A DNA stretch of 64,000 nucleotides from Pseudonocardia sp. EC080619-01 (GTDB lineage: Bacteria; Actinomycetota; Actinomycetes; Mycobacteriales; Pseudonocardiaceae), in NCBI RefSeq assembly GCF_001420995.1, contig NZ_CP012184.1, positions 5,874,501 through 5,938,500 on the forward strand. The letters run 5' to 3'. The position numbers were made by a program, and so were the translations under genes. The number at the start of each line of letters is the position of its first letter. The first letter of the stretch is position 1. Below the pieces are notes generated by a model. That model searched no databases and was not told the origin of the DNA. It worked only from the letters and a program-made list of their open reading frames with translations. Positions 25,335 to 34,567 of the stretch are shown piece by piece.

Positions 25335-26150
25335 TCACGTGTAGGAGTTGCCGACGCCGGTGCGCAGGGTCCGGAGCTGGGCTGCGTCGTGGCCGAAGAC
25401 GACCTGCCCACCGGTGCGTTCGGCGATTCCGCGGATCTTCTCGACCGAGGCGAACCACGCGACTGTGTCGTGGACGATCGCCGCGGGCAGCGCGGGCGGG
25501 CCGTAGGACTCGCTGCGGTACAGCGCGTCCGATGCGAAGATCATCGTCCCGCTGTCGGCGAGGTCGACCTGCAGGGACAGGGTCCCCCAGGTGTGGCCCG
25601 GCGTGCGGAGCGCGGTCACCCCGGGCATCAGCTCGGTGTCGGCGGCGATCGTGGTGAGCTCGAGGCCGTCGTAGTCCGACTTCAGGTGCGCACCCAGGTT
25701 GGCGCCGTCGAAGGAGAATGCGCCCTCCTTCTCGGCCTCGTCGACGAGGATCGTCGTGGAGGTGCCCGCCCACAACTGGGCGTTGCCCACGTGGTCGATG
25801 TGCAGGTGTGAGAGCACGAGCAGGTCGATGTCGTCGGGCCCGATCTCGAGCTGGCGCAGCCGCGAGTCGAGCCAGTCATCCTCCGGCACGCCGTCGATCG
25901 GGAAGGTCTCGTCGAATCCCATCGGGGCCCACCGGGTCTCCCAGTCCCGCGGGACGCCCGCGTCCCACAGCAGCTTCTGGCCGTTCGGGTGTTCGATGAA
26001 GACGACGTGGGTCGGCACGTCCACCCAGTCGCGGGCGCGGGGGCCACCGTTGCGGGTGAGCATCCGGGCCGGGTCGACGAGCAGCCATTGCAGGTCGGCG
26101 TGAACCGTGCCGGTCGGCAGGATCGTCACCCTGATCTTGTCGGTGCTCAT
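25335..26150 (-). CDS. MBL-fold metallohydrolase (lactonase-like)
   Basis: A 271-residue metallo-beta-lactamase-fold enzyme with the zinc motif SHLHIDHVG, then TPGHTWG, FASDALYR and FGHDAAQ. The overall plan (LQWLLVDPARML opening, long N-terminal part before the zinc motif) resembles AiiA-type N-acyl homoserine lactonases. In this operon it more likely opens a pathway lactone than a quorum signal (inference). ATG 26150 overlaps the upstream transporter stop by 4 bp. It is the last gene of the leftward arm. Confidence 0.86.
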   Translation of the reverse strand: MSTDKIRVTILPTGTVHADLQWLLVDPARMLTRNGGPRARDWVDVPTHVVFIEHPNGQKLLWDAGVPRDWETRWAPMGFDETFPIDGVPEDDWLDSRLRQLEIGPDDIDLLVLSHLHIDHVGNAQLWAGTSTTILVDEAEKEGAFSFDGANLGAHLKSDYDGLELTTIAADTELMPGVTALRTPGHTWGTLSLQVDLADSGTMIFASDALYRSESYGPPALPAAIVHDTVAWFASVEKIRGIAERTGGQVVFGHDAAQLRTLRTGVGNSYT

Positions 26151-27499
26151 CGGGTCTCCTCCACCGTTGTGAGGTCACCGGTCGCCGGGGCGGCCGCCGG
26201 TGACCTCGTGCCGGTGATCAGGTCGGTGCCGCGGGTCTCGGGCAGGTATCGGGCCAGTGCGATCGTGGCCAGCAACGCCACGGCGACCACGTAGAACGCG
26301 GGGGCGACGGGGAGTCCGAGGCCGGCTGCCAGCGTGGCTGCGACGAGCGGGCCCGGCCCGCCGACGGCGGCCTGGGCCAGGTTGAACCCGATGGCGCTGC
26401 CGCTGACCCGGGTGCGGGCCGGGAACAGTTCGACGAGTAGCAGTCCCAGCATGACGTTCGCCAGGGCCTCGAACATCGCGAAGGCGGTCAGCCCGATCAG
26501 GATCAGGGCGGGGGTTCCGGATCCGATGAGCAGGAAGCTGGGAATCGCGACCACTGCCAGTCCCAGTCCGCCGAGGAGGATCGTCGGCCGGCGTCCCCAC
26601 CGGTCCCCCGACATCCCGGCGAGCGGGCAGACCAGCGAGTAGATCGCCAGCCCGGCGATCGTGAGCAGCAGGGCCTCGGTCCGGCCCAGCCCGACAACCG
26701 TGGTGAGGTGGGTGACCACGTAGGTCGCGAGGTAGTAGAAGCCGAGCCCGGCGACCGCGGTCGCGGCGAACACGAGCCCGATCCGGCCGATGCCGGAGCG
26801 GCCGAGGCTGCGCAGCGGCTCCTGCGGGACCTCGTCGCGGGCTTCGAGCTCTTGGAAGACCGGGGTGTCGTCGAGCCGGTAGCGGATGTAGAGGCCGACC
26901 ACCGCCAGCGGTGCCGCAAGCAGGAACGGCAGTCGCCAACCCCATGCGGTGACCTGCTCCTCGGTGAGCCAGGCCGTGGCGCCCAGTGCGACGACACCGG
27001 CCAGCAGTACACCGATCGCCGACGTCGCGGAGATGATGCTGCTCCACAGGCCTCGCCGGTGCGACGGCGCGTTCTCCAGAAGGTAGGTCGTGGCCCCCGC
27101 GTACTCGCCGCCTGCCGAGAAGCCCTGCACGCAGCGCAGCGCGACGAGCAGCAGCGGAGCTGCGACCCCGATCGTCGCGTGGCTCGGGAGGCAGGCGATC
27201 AGCGTGGTGGAGACGCCCATCAGCAGCACCGACAGGGTCAGCGCGGGCCGGCGTCCGGTCCGATCGGCCAGCCGCCCGAGCACGACTCCGCCGAGGGGCC
27301 GCATGATGAACGCGACTCCGAACACCGCCAGTGCCGCCAGCAGCGAGGCGGTCGGGCTCGTGGAGGGGAAGAACAGCTGCCCGATGGTGACGGCGAAGAA
27401 GCCGTAGAGCGCGAAGTCGAACCATTCCAGTACGTTGCCCGCCGCGGCGGCGCCCACGACCTGCCGCGACCGGGCCGCCGTCGTCCGCGGCGTGCTCAC
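26147..27499 (-). CDS. MFS metabolite:H+ symporter (MHS family)
   Basis: A 450-residue transporter with the MHS opening NVLEWFDFALYGFFAVTIGQ, conserved GRLADRTGRRPAL after the second helix, and FSAGGEYAGA. MHS proteins import organic acids such as shikimate, ketoglutarate or aromatic acids. GTG 27499 is chosen because it overlaps the SDR stop as GTGA; the open frame extends further upstream only inside that gene. A second MHS protein is encoded at 29089, so the operon may import two related substrates. Confidence 0.9.
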   Translation of the reverse strand: MSTPRTTAARSRQVVGAAAAGNVLEWFDFALYGFFAVTIGQLFFPSTSPTASLLAALAVFGVAFIMRPLGGVVLGRLADRTGRRPALTLSVLLMGVSTTLIACLPSHATIGVAAPLLLVALRCVQGFSAGGEYAGATTYLLENAPSHRRGLWSSIISATSAIGVLLAGVVALGATAWLTEEQVTAWGWRLPFLLAAPLAVVGLYIRYRLDDTPVFQELEARDEVPQEPLRSLGRSGIGRIGLVFAATAVAGLGFYYLATYVVTHLTTVVGLGRTEALLLTIAGLAIYSLVCPLAGMSGDRWGRRPTILLGGLGLAVVAIPSFLLIGSGTPALILIGLTAFAMFEALANVMLGLLLVELFPARTRVSGSAIGFNLAQAAVGGPGPLVAATLAAGLGLPVAPAFYVVAVALLATIALARYLPETRGTDLITGTRSPAAAPATGDLTTVEETR

Positions 27500-28245
27500 A
27501 GCGCCAGCCCGCCGTCGACGACCAGCTCGGCGCCGGTCATGAACGGGCAGTCCCGCGCGGCGAGAAACAGCACCGCACGGGAGATCTCCTCGGCCGTTCC
27601 GCGGCGGCGCAGCGGCGTGGCGGCGGTGACCGCATCGATCTGCGAGCCCGGCATCACGTCGATCATCGTGGTGCTGATGAAGCCGGGCGCGACCGAGTTG
27701 ACCCGTACCCCGTGCGGTCCGAGCTCGACTGCGGCGCACTTGGTCATACCGCGCACGGCCCATTTGGTCGTCGAGTACCCGATCTGGTTCGCATAGCCGC
27801 GGTGGCCTCCGATCGATGAGAGGTTGACGATCGATCCCTCCCCCGCCTGCTTCATCGGCCCGGCGACTGCCCGCATGCCGAGGAACACGCCGAGCTGGTT
27901 GACCCGGTAGTGCCGGTCGAAGTTCTCGACGCTGGTCTCGCTGATGTCGTGGCCCGGATCGAGGATCCCGGCGTTGTTCACGAGCAGCGTGATCTCACCG
28001 AGCTCGGTCCGGACCGACGCGGTGAGCTCGTCCCAGGACTGCTCGGAGCTGACGTCGTGCGGCAGGTAGCGGTGGGCCGGGCCGAGCTCGTCGACCAATG
28101 CGCGGCCGTGCTTCTCCGAGCCGCCCGCGACGACGACGGAGGCGCCGGCCTCGGCGAGCGCGGTGACGACGGCGGCGCCGATGCCGCGGCTGCCCCCGGT
28201 GACGACGGCGACGTCGCCGGTCAGCTCGTGGGTTGCGTTGCTCAT
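27496..28245 (-). CDS. Short-chain dehydrogenase/reductase
   Basis: A 249-residue SDR with NAD(P) loop TGGSRGIG (17-24), NNAG, and catalytic Ser and YxxxK in SSIGGHRGYANQIGYSTTK. ATG 28245 overlaps the hydrolase stop as ATGA and has GGGAGGGACC upstream. It is a typical classical SDR that oxidises a secondary alcohol or reduces a ketone. Its partner genes point to turnover of a hydroxylated or cyclic intermediate. Confidence 0.92.
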   Translation of the reverse strand: MSNATHELTGDVAVVTGGSRGIGAAVVTALAEAGASVVVAGGSEKHGRALVDELGPAHRYLPHDVSSEQSWDELTASVRTELGEITLLVNNAGILDPGHDISETSVENFDRHYRVNQLGVFLGMRAVAGPMKQAGEGSIVNLSSIGGHRGYANQIGYSTTKWAVRGMTKCAAVELGPHGVRVNSVAPGFISTTMIDVMPGSQIDAVTAATPLRRRGTAEEISRAVLFLAARDCPFMTGAELVVDGGLAL

Positions 28246-29051
28246 GCGGGTCCCTCCCAGGGGGATGCGGCGCGGAGCCAGTCGATGAGCGCGGCGGTGA
28301 CCGCCTCGGGCTGCTCCTCGGTGAGCAGATGGCCCGCACCGGAGATCGGCGCGTAGGTGGAGTCCGGCAGGTGGGCGTGCATGGTCCGGGCGTGTTCCGC
28401 GGCGATGCCGTTGTCGCCCTCGCCGTGCAGGACCAGGGTCGGGACGGTGATCCGGGCCAGGTCCGCGGTCCGGTCGGGTTTGTCGATCCAGGAGCGATAC
28501 TCGCCGTACAGCGACCGGGCCGGGCGCCCGCGCCATGCCGTGGTCCAGCGTTCGACCAGTTCGGGCCGCTCTGTGAGGGCACGCTCGCCGAAGATCACCG
28601 GCCGGAACGCGTCGATCACGGATTCGGGGATCGGGCCGTCGGTGTCGAGCGGCTCGAGCAGGGCGCCGAACTCCTGGCGCTCCTGCGCGGTGTAGGCGGC
28701 GCTCTGGGTCGCCATCAGGACCAGGCCCGCGACCCGTTCCGGGTACCGCAGGGCCAGCTCGATGGCTATGAAGCCGCCGACCGACATTCCGACCAGCACG
28801 AAGCGGTCGACGCCCGCATCGTCGGCGATCGCGACGGTGTCCGCGACGAGGTCGTCGAGGGATCGTTCGGTGCCGTAGCGGGTGGTCCCGGCCCGGCTGG
28901 TCCAGGCGATGGTGCGGTAGGACGCGGCCAGTGCCTGCGTCTGGGGCAGGAACATCGTGCGGTCGAGCAGTGTGCCGTGGCTGAACAGCACCGGCGGGCC
29001 GTCGCCGGTGTCGGCCACGTCGGTCACGGGCATCGAGGCGGTGTCGGCCAT
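28242..29051 (-). CDS. Alpha/beta hydrolase
   Basis: A 269-residue alpha/beta hydrolase with the oxyanion region LFSHGTLLDRTMF, nucleophile elbow GMSVGG, and His in SGAGHLLTEEQP. The long cap region around residues 130-190 fits 3-oxoadipate enol-lactonase-like or ring-cleavage product hydrolases. The GTLLD segment after the oxyanion His-Gly is typical. The gene starts 37 bp after the second transporter and overlaps the SDR by 4 bp. A pathway lactone or a C-C bond is the likely substrate. Confidence 0.88.
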   Translation of the reverse strand: MADTASMPVTDVADTGDGPPVLFSHGTLLDRTMFLPQTQALAASYRTIAWTSRAGTTRYGTERSLDDLVADTVAIADDAGVDRFVLVGMSVGGFIAIELALRYPERVAGLVLMATQSAAYTAQERQEFGALLEPLDTDGPIPESVIDAFRPVIFGERALTERPELVERWTTAWRGRPARSLYGEYRSWIDKPDRTADLARITVPTLVLHGEGDNGIAAEHARTMHAHLPDSTYAPISGAGHLLTEEQPEAVTAALIDWLRAASPWEGPA

Positions 29052-29088
29052 GGGGTCCTCCCGGGTCGGTTCGGCTGGTCGTCGTCGA

Positions 29089-30384
29089 TCAGCCGGTGGC
29101 GACGGTGGTGGGCGCTCCGCAGGTGAGCGACCGCCCCGCGGTCTCAGGCAGGGTCCTGGTCAGCACGATCCCGACGACGAGTGCGATCGCCGCCAGGTAG
29201 AGCGCCGAGGCGACGACCGTCCCGGTGGCAGCCGTCAGCGCGGCCGCGACCAGCGGTGCGGTCCCGGCGATCGGTCCGACGCCGAGGCTGTAGGCCAGCG
29301 CCGCACCGCTGGAGCGGGTCCGGGCGGGGAACAGCTCGACCAGGACGATCGAGGACATGACGTTCAGGCCGGCCTGCGGTACCGCGAACAGGCACATGCC
29401 GAGTAGTGCGAGCCACGGCGAGCCGGAGCCGATCAGCATCATGACGGGCACGGCAAGGACGACGTGCCCGATCGCCGACCCGATGTAGACCGGCCTGCGG
29501 CCGATCCGGTCGGACAGCCTCCCGGCGGGTACGCACAGCGCGACGTAGAGCACCAGTGCGACGGAGGTGACGAGCAGTGCGGACGGGCGTGATCCGGTCA
29601 CCGACATGGCGTTCGCGAAGTAGGTCGCCAGGTAGTAGAAGCCGACGCCGGTGACCGACGAGCACGCGAACGCGACGAGCAGTGACCGTCGTTCGGTGCG
29701 CAGCGCCTCGCGTAGCGGGGCGGCGGCGACGTCGTCCTGGGCCCGAAGCTGCTGGTAGACCGGGGTCTCGTCGATCCGCAGGCGCAGGTAGAGCCCGACC
29801 AGGCCCAGCGGTGCGGCCAGCAGGAACGGCAGCCGCCAGCCCCAGGTCTGCATCTGCTCCGGTGACAGTGCGGTCTCCAGAGCGAGCACCGCGACGATTC
29901 CGGTGACGATCGCCAGTCCGCCGGATGCAGAGATCAGTGCCGCGCGGGCACCGCGCCGCCCGGGTGGGGCGTACTCGGCGAGGAACGCCGAGGCGCTGGT
30001 CCACTCGCCGCCCGCGGAGAGGCCCTGCACGCTGCGCAGTAGCACGAGAAGCGCCGGCGCCCAGAACCCGATGGTCGCGTAGCCGGGTAGCAGCGCGATG
30101 CACGTCGTCGCCACGCTGATGCCGAGCACCGCGGTGGACAGGGCGATGCGGCGGCCGTAGCGGTCTCCGATCGAGCCCAGCACCGCGCCGCCGAGCGGGC
30201 GGAACACGAACGCCACGCCGAACACGGCCAGCAAGGCGAGCAGGGAGGTCACGGCGTCGTCGGTAGGGAAGAAGACCCGGCCGACGGTGACTGCGACCGC
30301 GCCGCATACGGCGAAGTCGAACCATTCGGTGAAGTTCCCGATCAGGGTGGCCGAGACGACACGGCGGGGCATCGGCGAGGTCAT
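29089..30384 (-). CDS. MFS metabolite:H+ symporter (MHS family), second copy
   Basis: A 431-residue transporter with NFTEWFDFAVCGAVAVTVGR, GSIGDRYGRRIALS and SAGGEWTSA, the same family as the transporter at 26147 but clearly divergent in sequence. ATG 30384 overlaps the SnoaL-like gene's stop as ATGA. The two copies probably differ in substrate or affinity rather than being a recent duplication, as the identical stretches are limited to family motifs. Confidence 0.9.
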   Translation of the reverse strand: MTSPMPRRVVSATLIGNFTEWFDFAVCGAVAVTVGRVFFPTDDAVTSLLALLAVFGVAFVFRPLGGAVLGSIGDRYGRRIALSTAVLGISVATTCIALLPGYATIGFWAPALLVLLRSVQGLSAGGEWTSASAFLAEYAPPGRRGARAALISASGGLAIVTGIVAVLALETALSPEQMQTWGWRLPFLLAAPLGLVGLYLRLRIDETPVYQQLRAQDDVAAAPLREALRTERRSLLVAFACSSVTGVGFYYLATYFANAMSVTGSRPSALLVTSVALVLYVALCVPAGRLSDRIGRRPVYIGSAIGHVVLAVPVMMLIGSGSPWLALLGMCLFAVPQAGLNVMSSIVLVELFPARTRSSGAALAYSLGVGPIAGTAPLVAAALTAATGTVVASALYLAAIALVVGIVLTRTLPETAGRSLTCGAPTTVATG

Positions 30385-30878
30385 GACGGCGCCCGTCCGC
30401 GGTCCGCGAGTGGGGCGGCCTCGCTGCCGTGCACCGGCGCCCAGCCGGAGACCGGGGTGAGGTAGTGCAGCTCGAAGACCCGTTCCACGATGGCCCAGCG
30501 CCCGTCCCGCCGTGCCGCGCGGTCCCGGTAGATCCCGCCGACCTGGGTCGGCCCGGTCTCGACGTTGGTCACGAGGCAGTCGAGTGCGGAGACGGCGCGT
30601 GCGGTCTCTCCGTCGTCGTCGATGTCGACGACCACGTTGGACATCCAGTGGTGCATGCGGGGGCTCTGCGACCAGAGCAGGTGTGCGGCCTCGACGATCC
30701 CGTCGAGGCCGGCGAAGTCACCGAACGGCTCGCCGAGCCGCAGCTCGGCGCCGGTGTGCCAGAGCGTGCGCAGCAGGTCGACGTCGCCGCTGTCGAAGGC
30801 GTGTGCGTACTGGGCCACGAGGCGTTCGACGGCCGTTCGGCTCTCGATCCGGTCGATCCGGGTCTCGATGTCGCTCAT
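30381..30878 (-). CDS. SnoaL-like / NTF2-fold protein
   Basis: A 165-residue protein of the SnoaL_4 type: an N-terminal helix (RIDRIESRTAVERLVAQYAHAF), DSGDVDLLRTLW, and the sheet SPRMHHWMSNVVVDID, then GRWAIVERVFELHYL. Members are dehydratases, isomerases or epoxide hydrolases with few conserved catalytic residues. The conserved His pair (MHHW) is typical. Its place next to SDRs and alcohol dehydrogenases suggests a hydration or isomerisation step (inference). Confidence 0.85.
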   Translation of the reverse strand: MSDIETRIDRIESRTAVERLVAQYAHAFDSGDVDLLRTLWHTGAELRLGEPFGDFAGLDGIVEAAHLLWSQSPRMHHWMSNVVVDIDDDGETARAVSALDCLVTNVETGPTQVGGIYRDRAARRDGRWAIVERVFELHYLTPVSGWAPVHGSEAAPLADRGRAPS

Positions 30879-30932
30879 GGGTCTCCTCTCGTCTGGATCT
30901 CGTCGGGAGCGTTCGTGCCGGGGCCGGAGCGG

Positions 30933-31706
30933 TCAGCCCGCGGCGACGCTCATCCCGCCGTCTGCCATCACGACCGAGCCGACCAGGTACGCGGCCCGGT
31001 CGGAGGCGAGGAACGCGATCACCTCGGCGATCTCGCGCGGCTGTGCCGCACGCCCGATCGGGGTGCCGCTGCCGTGCTCGGCGAGGAAGCCGGGACCGTC
31101 GTCGTGGATGTCGTCGAGGATGTGGGTGAGGGTGTCGCCGGTCCCGACCGCGTTGACCCGGATGCCGGCAACGATGGCCTCCAGGGCGGTGGCGCGGGTC
31201 AGCTGGGCGAGCGCGCCCTTGGACGCGGCGTAGGCCGCGATCGTGGGGAACGCCTGATAGCAGGCATAGGAACCGACGTTCACGATCGCGCCCGAGCGCT
31301 GGGGTGTCATCGCGCGTAGGGCTTCGCGGGAGTGCAGGAACGCACCCGTGGCGTTGACGGCGAGCACCGAGTTCCACTCGTCGAGCGTCATCTCGGCGAC
31401 GGTCTTGTTGATGATGATCCCGGCGTTGTTGACCAGCACGTCGAGTCCGCCGAACCGGTCGCTCGCGAGCTCGACGGCCTGCCGGGCGCTGTCCTCTTCG
31501 GCGACGTCGGCGACCAGCGGCGCGACCGCATCCGAGGCGAGGTCGACCACCCTCGGGTCGCGGTCTTCGGCGACGACCCGCGCTCCTCGGTCGACCAGCA
31601 GCTCGACCGTAGCGAGACCGATTCCGCTCGCCGCGCCGGTGACGATCGCGACCGTGCCCGCCAGTTCAGCGCCGACGTCGGTACCGCTGTCTCTCACCGG
31701 GCTCAC
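30933..31706 (-). CDS. Short-chain dehydrogenase/reductase
   Basis: A 257-residue SDR with TGAASGIG, NNAGI, and catalytic residues in VGSYACYQAFPTIAAYAASK. It begins at GTG 31706, which overlaps the alcohol dehydrogenase stop as GTGA; longer starts lie inside that gene. The SDR is followed after 54 bp by the SnoaL-like gene. It probably acts on the same alcohol/ketone intermediates as the SDR at 27496 but is not a close copy. Confidence 0.91.
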   Translation of the reverse strand: MSPVRDSGTDVGAELAGTVAIVTGAASGIGLATVELLVDRGARVVAEDRDPRVVDLASDAVAPLVADVAEEDSARQAVELASDRFGGLDVLVNNAGIIINKTVAEMTLDEWNSVLAVNATGAFLHSREALRAMTPQRSGAIVNVGSYACYQAFPTIAAYAASKGALAQLTRATALEAIVAGIRVNAVGTGDTLTHILDDIHDDGPGFLAEHGSGTPIGRAAQPREIAEVIAFLASDRAAYLVGSVVMADGGMSVAAG

Positions 31707-32827
31707 GCCCGGGTCAGCGAGTAGTCGATGACCCCGCGGACGATCTTCCCGTCCCGCAGGTCCTGGTAGCCCTCGTTGATCTGGTCGAGGGTGTAGCGGC
31801 GGGTGATCAGCTCGTCGAGCTTGAGCTGTCCGGCGTCGTAGAGGCGCAGCATCCGGACGATGTCGTGCTGGGGGTTCGACGACCCGAACAGCGTCCCCTT
31901 GATCGTCTTCTGGTTGAAGACCAGATCGGAGCCCGACACGTGCACGGTGAGGCTGGCCGGGTTGGCCACCCCCGTGACGACCACGGTGCTGCCTTTGCCG
32001 ATCACGTCGAACGCGTCGGTGATGACCTGTTCGGTCATGACCCCGACGACGCAGATGGCCTGGTCGGCACCCTCGCCCCAGGTCAGCTCCTTCGTCGCGG
32101 CCGCGGCCTCCTCCGCGGTGGGGAACACGTGAGTGGCACCGAAGTCGAGTGCGGTCTTGCGCTTGAACTCGACCGGGTCCACGCAGATCACATACTTCGC
32201 GCCGGCGTGGGCGGCGCCCTGCACCGCGTTCATCCCGACGCCGCCGAGGCCGTAGATCACCACGGTGTCGCCTGGCCGGACTCCCCCGGCGTTGACGGCG
32301 CTGCCCCAACCGGTGGGGACCCCGCAACCCACGAGGACGGCCTTGTCCAGCGGGAGCCAGTCGTCGACCTTGACACACGACAGCTCGGACACGGTGGCGC
32401 GCTCGGAGAAGGCGCCGAGCATGCAGAACCCGCCGATGTCACCGAGCTCGGGGTCGTGCATCCGGAAGGTGCCGTCGGGCATGGAGCCCTCGAGGATGGT
32501 GGCGCCGGAGTTGCAGAGGTTCTGTTTGCCGGTGGAGCAGTAGCGGCAGGTGCCGCAGGCCGGGGTGAAGCTGCACACGACGTGGTCGCCGGGTGCGACC
32601 CGGGTGACTCCGGGGCCGACCTGCTCGACGATCCCTGCGGCCTCGTGACCGCCGACGATCGGGAAGCGCACGACGTTGTCGCCGTCGACCATGTGCAGGT
32701 CCGAATGGCACAGACCGGCGGCGGACATCGTCAGCAGGACCTCGCCCGCGCGGGGCTCGTCGAGCTCGATCTCCCGGATCTCGAAGGGCTGGTGGTAGCC
32801 GGTCAGTACGGCGGCACGAGTCTTCAC
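31703..32827 (-). CDS. NDMA-dependent (zinc) alcohol dehydrogenase
   Basis: A 374-residue medium-chain dehydrogenase with the actinobacterial NDMA-dependent family opening MKTRAAVLTGYHQPFEI. Catalytic zinc ligands are in GLCHSDLH and GGHEAAG, structural zinc cysteines in CGTCRYCSTGKQNLC, and the NAD site in IYGLGGVGMNAVQGAAHAGA. GTG 32827 follows GGAGACGAC. In this family NAD is bound tightly and a small redox cofactor, mycofactocin, is often needed (established for related enzymes). No mycofactocin gene is in the window. It feeds the aldehyde dehydrogenase upstream. Confidence 0.93.
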   Translation of the reverse strand: MKTRAAVLTGYHQPFEIREIELDEPRAGEVLLTMSAAGLCHSDLHMVDGDNVVRFPIVGGHEAAGIVEQVGPGVTRVAPGDHVVCSFTPACGTCRYCSTGKQNLCNSGATILEGSMPDGTFRMHDPELGDIGGFCMLGAFSERATVSELSCVKVDDWLPLDKAVLVGCGVPTGWGSAVNAGGVRPGDTVVIYGLGGVGMNAVQGAAHAGAKYVICVDPVEFKRKTALDFGATHVFPTAEEAAAATKELTWGEGADQAICVVGVMTEQVITDAFDVIGKGSTVVVTGVANPASLTVHVSGSDLVFNQKTIKGTLFGSSNPQHDIVRMLRLYDAGQLKLDELITRRYTLDQINEGYQDLRDGKIVRGVIDYSLTRA

Positions 32828-32859
32828 GTCGTCTCCAGAGTGGAAGGGTGGGGTGGCGT

Positions 32860-34350
32860 TCAGCCGTGGAAGGTCCAGACGGACTTGGTCTCGAGATAGC
32901 CCTCGAGGCTGTCCGGACCGAGGTCTCGGCCGTAGCCGGACTGCCGGAAGCCGCCGAAGGGGGCGGCCGGGTCGGTGAGGCCCCAGCCGTTGACGTAGAC
33001 GGTGCCTGCCCGCAGCGCCCGGGTGGCGCGGTGCGCGGTGCTCACGTCGCGGGTCCACACGCCGGCGGCGAGGCCGTATTCGCTGGCGTCGGCGCGGCGC
33101 AGGACCTCGTAAGTGTCGTCGAACGACAGCACGGTCAGGACTGGCCCGAAGATCTCGTCGGTCGCGCAGGCCATCTCATCGCGTGCGCCGGAGACGATCG
33201 TGGCCGGGTGGAAGAAGCCCTCGGCCGGGACGTCGGGGCCCACGTGCACGGTTGCGCCCTGTTCCCGGGCCAGGCGTACGTGTGCGGCGACCTTGTCCTG
33301 CTGGGCCGCGTTCACCAGCGGTCCGAGCTCGGTGCCATCATCGAGGCCGTGTCCCGGGCTCAGCCCGTCGGCGATCGTGGTCAGCCGCGCGACGACCTCG
33401 TCGTGCACCGAGCGGTGCACGAACAGCCGCGACGGCGCGCTGCAGGTCTGGCCGGAGTGCCAGAACAGCCCGCCGGCTGAGCCCTCGACGGCGGCGTCCA
33501 GGTCGGCGTCGGCGAAGATGATGTTGGCGCTCTTCCCGCCCAGCTCCAGCGAGACCCGCTTGACCTGGTCCGCGGCCCGGCGAGCGATCTCCTTCCCGAC
33601 AGCGGTCGACCCGGTGAAGGTGATCTTGTCGACGAGCGGGTGGTCGACGAGCGCCTGTCCGGCGTCGGCGCGGCCCGGAACGACATTGAGCACGCCGGGC
33701 GGTAGACCGGCCTCGACGGCGAGCTCGGCGAGCCAGAGGGCCGAGTGCGGGGTCTCCTCCGAGGGCTTGAGGACCACGGTGCAGCCGGCCGCCAGCGCGG
33801 GGGCGAGCTTCCAGCCGCAGAGCAGCAGCGGGAAGTTCCACGCGGTGATCGCGCCGACGACCCCGACCGGGACCTTCTCGGTGGCGATGTGGATGCCGGG
33901 GTGCGAGGTCGGGACGGTCGAGCCGACGATCTTCGTCGGCCAGCCGGCGAAGTAGTGGAACGCCCGCGCCGCGAAGTCGACGTCGATGGACCGGGCCGCG
34001 CCGCGCACCTTGCCGGCGTCGAGGACCTCGAGCTCGGCGAACTCGTCGGCCCGCTCGAGGATCGCGTCGCCGATCCTGTGCAGGATCTTGCCCCGCTCCA
34101 GCGGGGTCGTCGTCCGCCAGGGCGATCCGGGGCGGAACGCACGCGCCGCGGCCTGCACGGCCCGGTCGACGTCGCCGGCGTCGCCGCACGTCGCGGTGCC
34201 GATCCTGTGGCCGTTCGCCGGATCGACGACCGCGAGCTCCTCCCCGCTGCCGGCGGCGATCGCGGCTCCGTCCACGAACAGGTGCGGCGGCAGCGTGAGT
34301 CGCTCGGACACCGCGTGGGTCACGGCGGGGGCCGCGCTGGCGAAGGTCAT
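32860..34350 (-). CDS. Aldehyde dehydrogenase
   Basis: A 496-residue NAD(P)-dependent ALDH with NFPLLLCGWKLAPALAAG, catalytic Glu in SLELGGKSANI, and catalytic Cys in HSGQTCSAPSR. The C-terminal PFGGFRQSGYGRDLG is standard. ATG 34350 is chosen because GGAGGG sits 5 bp ahead; the ATG just upstream at 34353 is also possible. It is the first gene of the leftward arm, so its expression follows the divergent promoter with TTGATACAA-type sites. Confidence 0.94.
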   Translation of the reverse strand: MTFASAAPAVTHAVSERLTLPPHLFVDGAAIAAGSGEELAVVDPANGHRIGTATCGDAGDVDRAVQAAARAFRPGSPWRTTTPLERGKILHRIGDAILERADEFAELEVLDAGKVRGAARSIDVDFAARAFHYFAGWPTKIVGSTVPTSHPGIHIATEKVPVGVVGAITAWNFPLLLCGWKLAPALAAGCTVVLKPSEETPHSALWLAELAVEAGLPPGVLNVVPGRADAGQALVDHPLVDKITFTGSTAVGKEIARRAADQVKRVSLELGGKSANIIFADADLDAAVEGSAGGLFWHSGQTCSAPSRLFVHRSVHDEVVARLTTIADGLSPGHGLDDGTELGPLVNAAQQDKVAAHVRLAREQGATVHVGPDVPAEGFFHPATIVSGARDEMACATDEIFGPVLTVLSFDDTYEVLRRADASEYGLAAGVWTRDVSTAHRATRALRAGTVYVNGWGLTDPAAPFGGFRQSGYGRDLGPDSLEGYLETKSVWTFHG

Positions 34351-34368
34351 CATTGCCCTCCATTGATA

Positions 34369-34516
34369 TTTGATACAAACTGCAGAGCGAAGACGACAGC
34401 GACGCCCCTAGGCAGATGCGGCCGATCGAGCCAATCGAGCGGCTGCCGTGCAGAGAGTCACAGACATCTCCCGCCGAGGCAAGCTTGAACTTCACGCAAC
34501 TTGTATCAAAGATCAG
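34369..34516. promoter_or_regulatory. Divergent promoter with paired TTGATACAA-type operators
   Basis: TTTGATACAA at 34369-34378 is the exact reverse complement of TTGTATCAAA at 34501-34510. Each is a TTG-n3-CAA pseudo-palindrome of the kind bound by GntR regulators of the FadR group. They flank the promoter region between the aldehyde dehydrogenase and the DUF35 protein genes. The right copy continues as ATCAAAGATCAG, nearly repeated before the CoA ligase. The likely regulator is the GntR protein at 38574. Confidence 0.55.
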
Positions 34517-34567
34517 TCATCGGTCGGGCGCGTGCCGCCGGACCCACTCGCCGTCCTGGAGGCATCG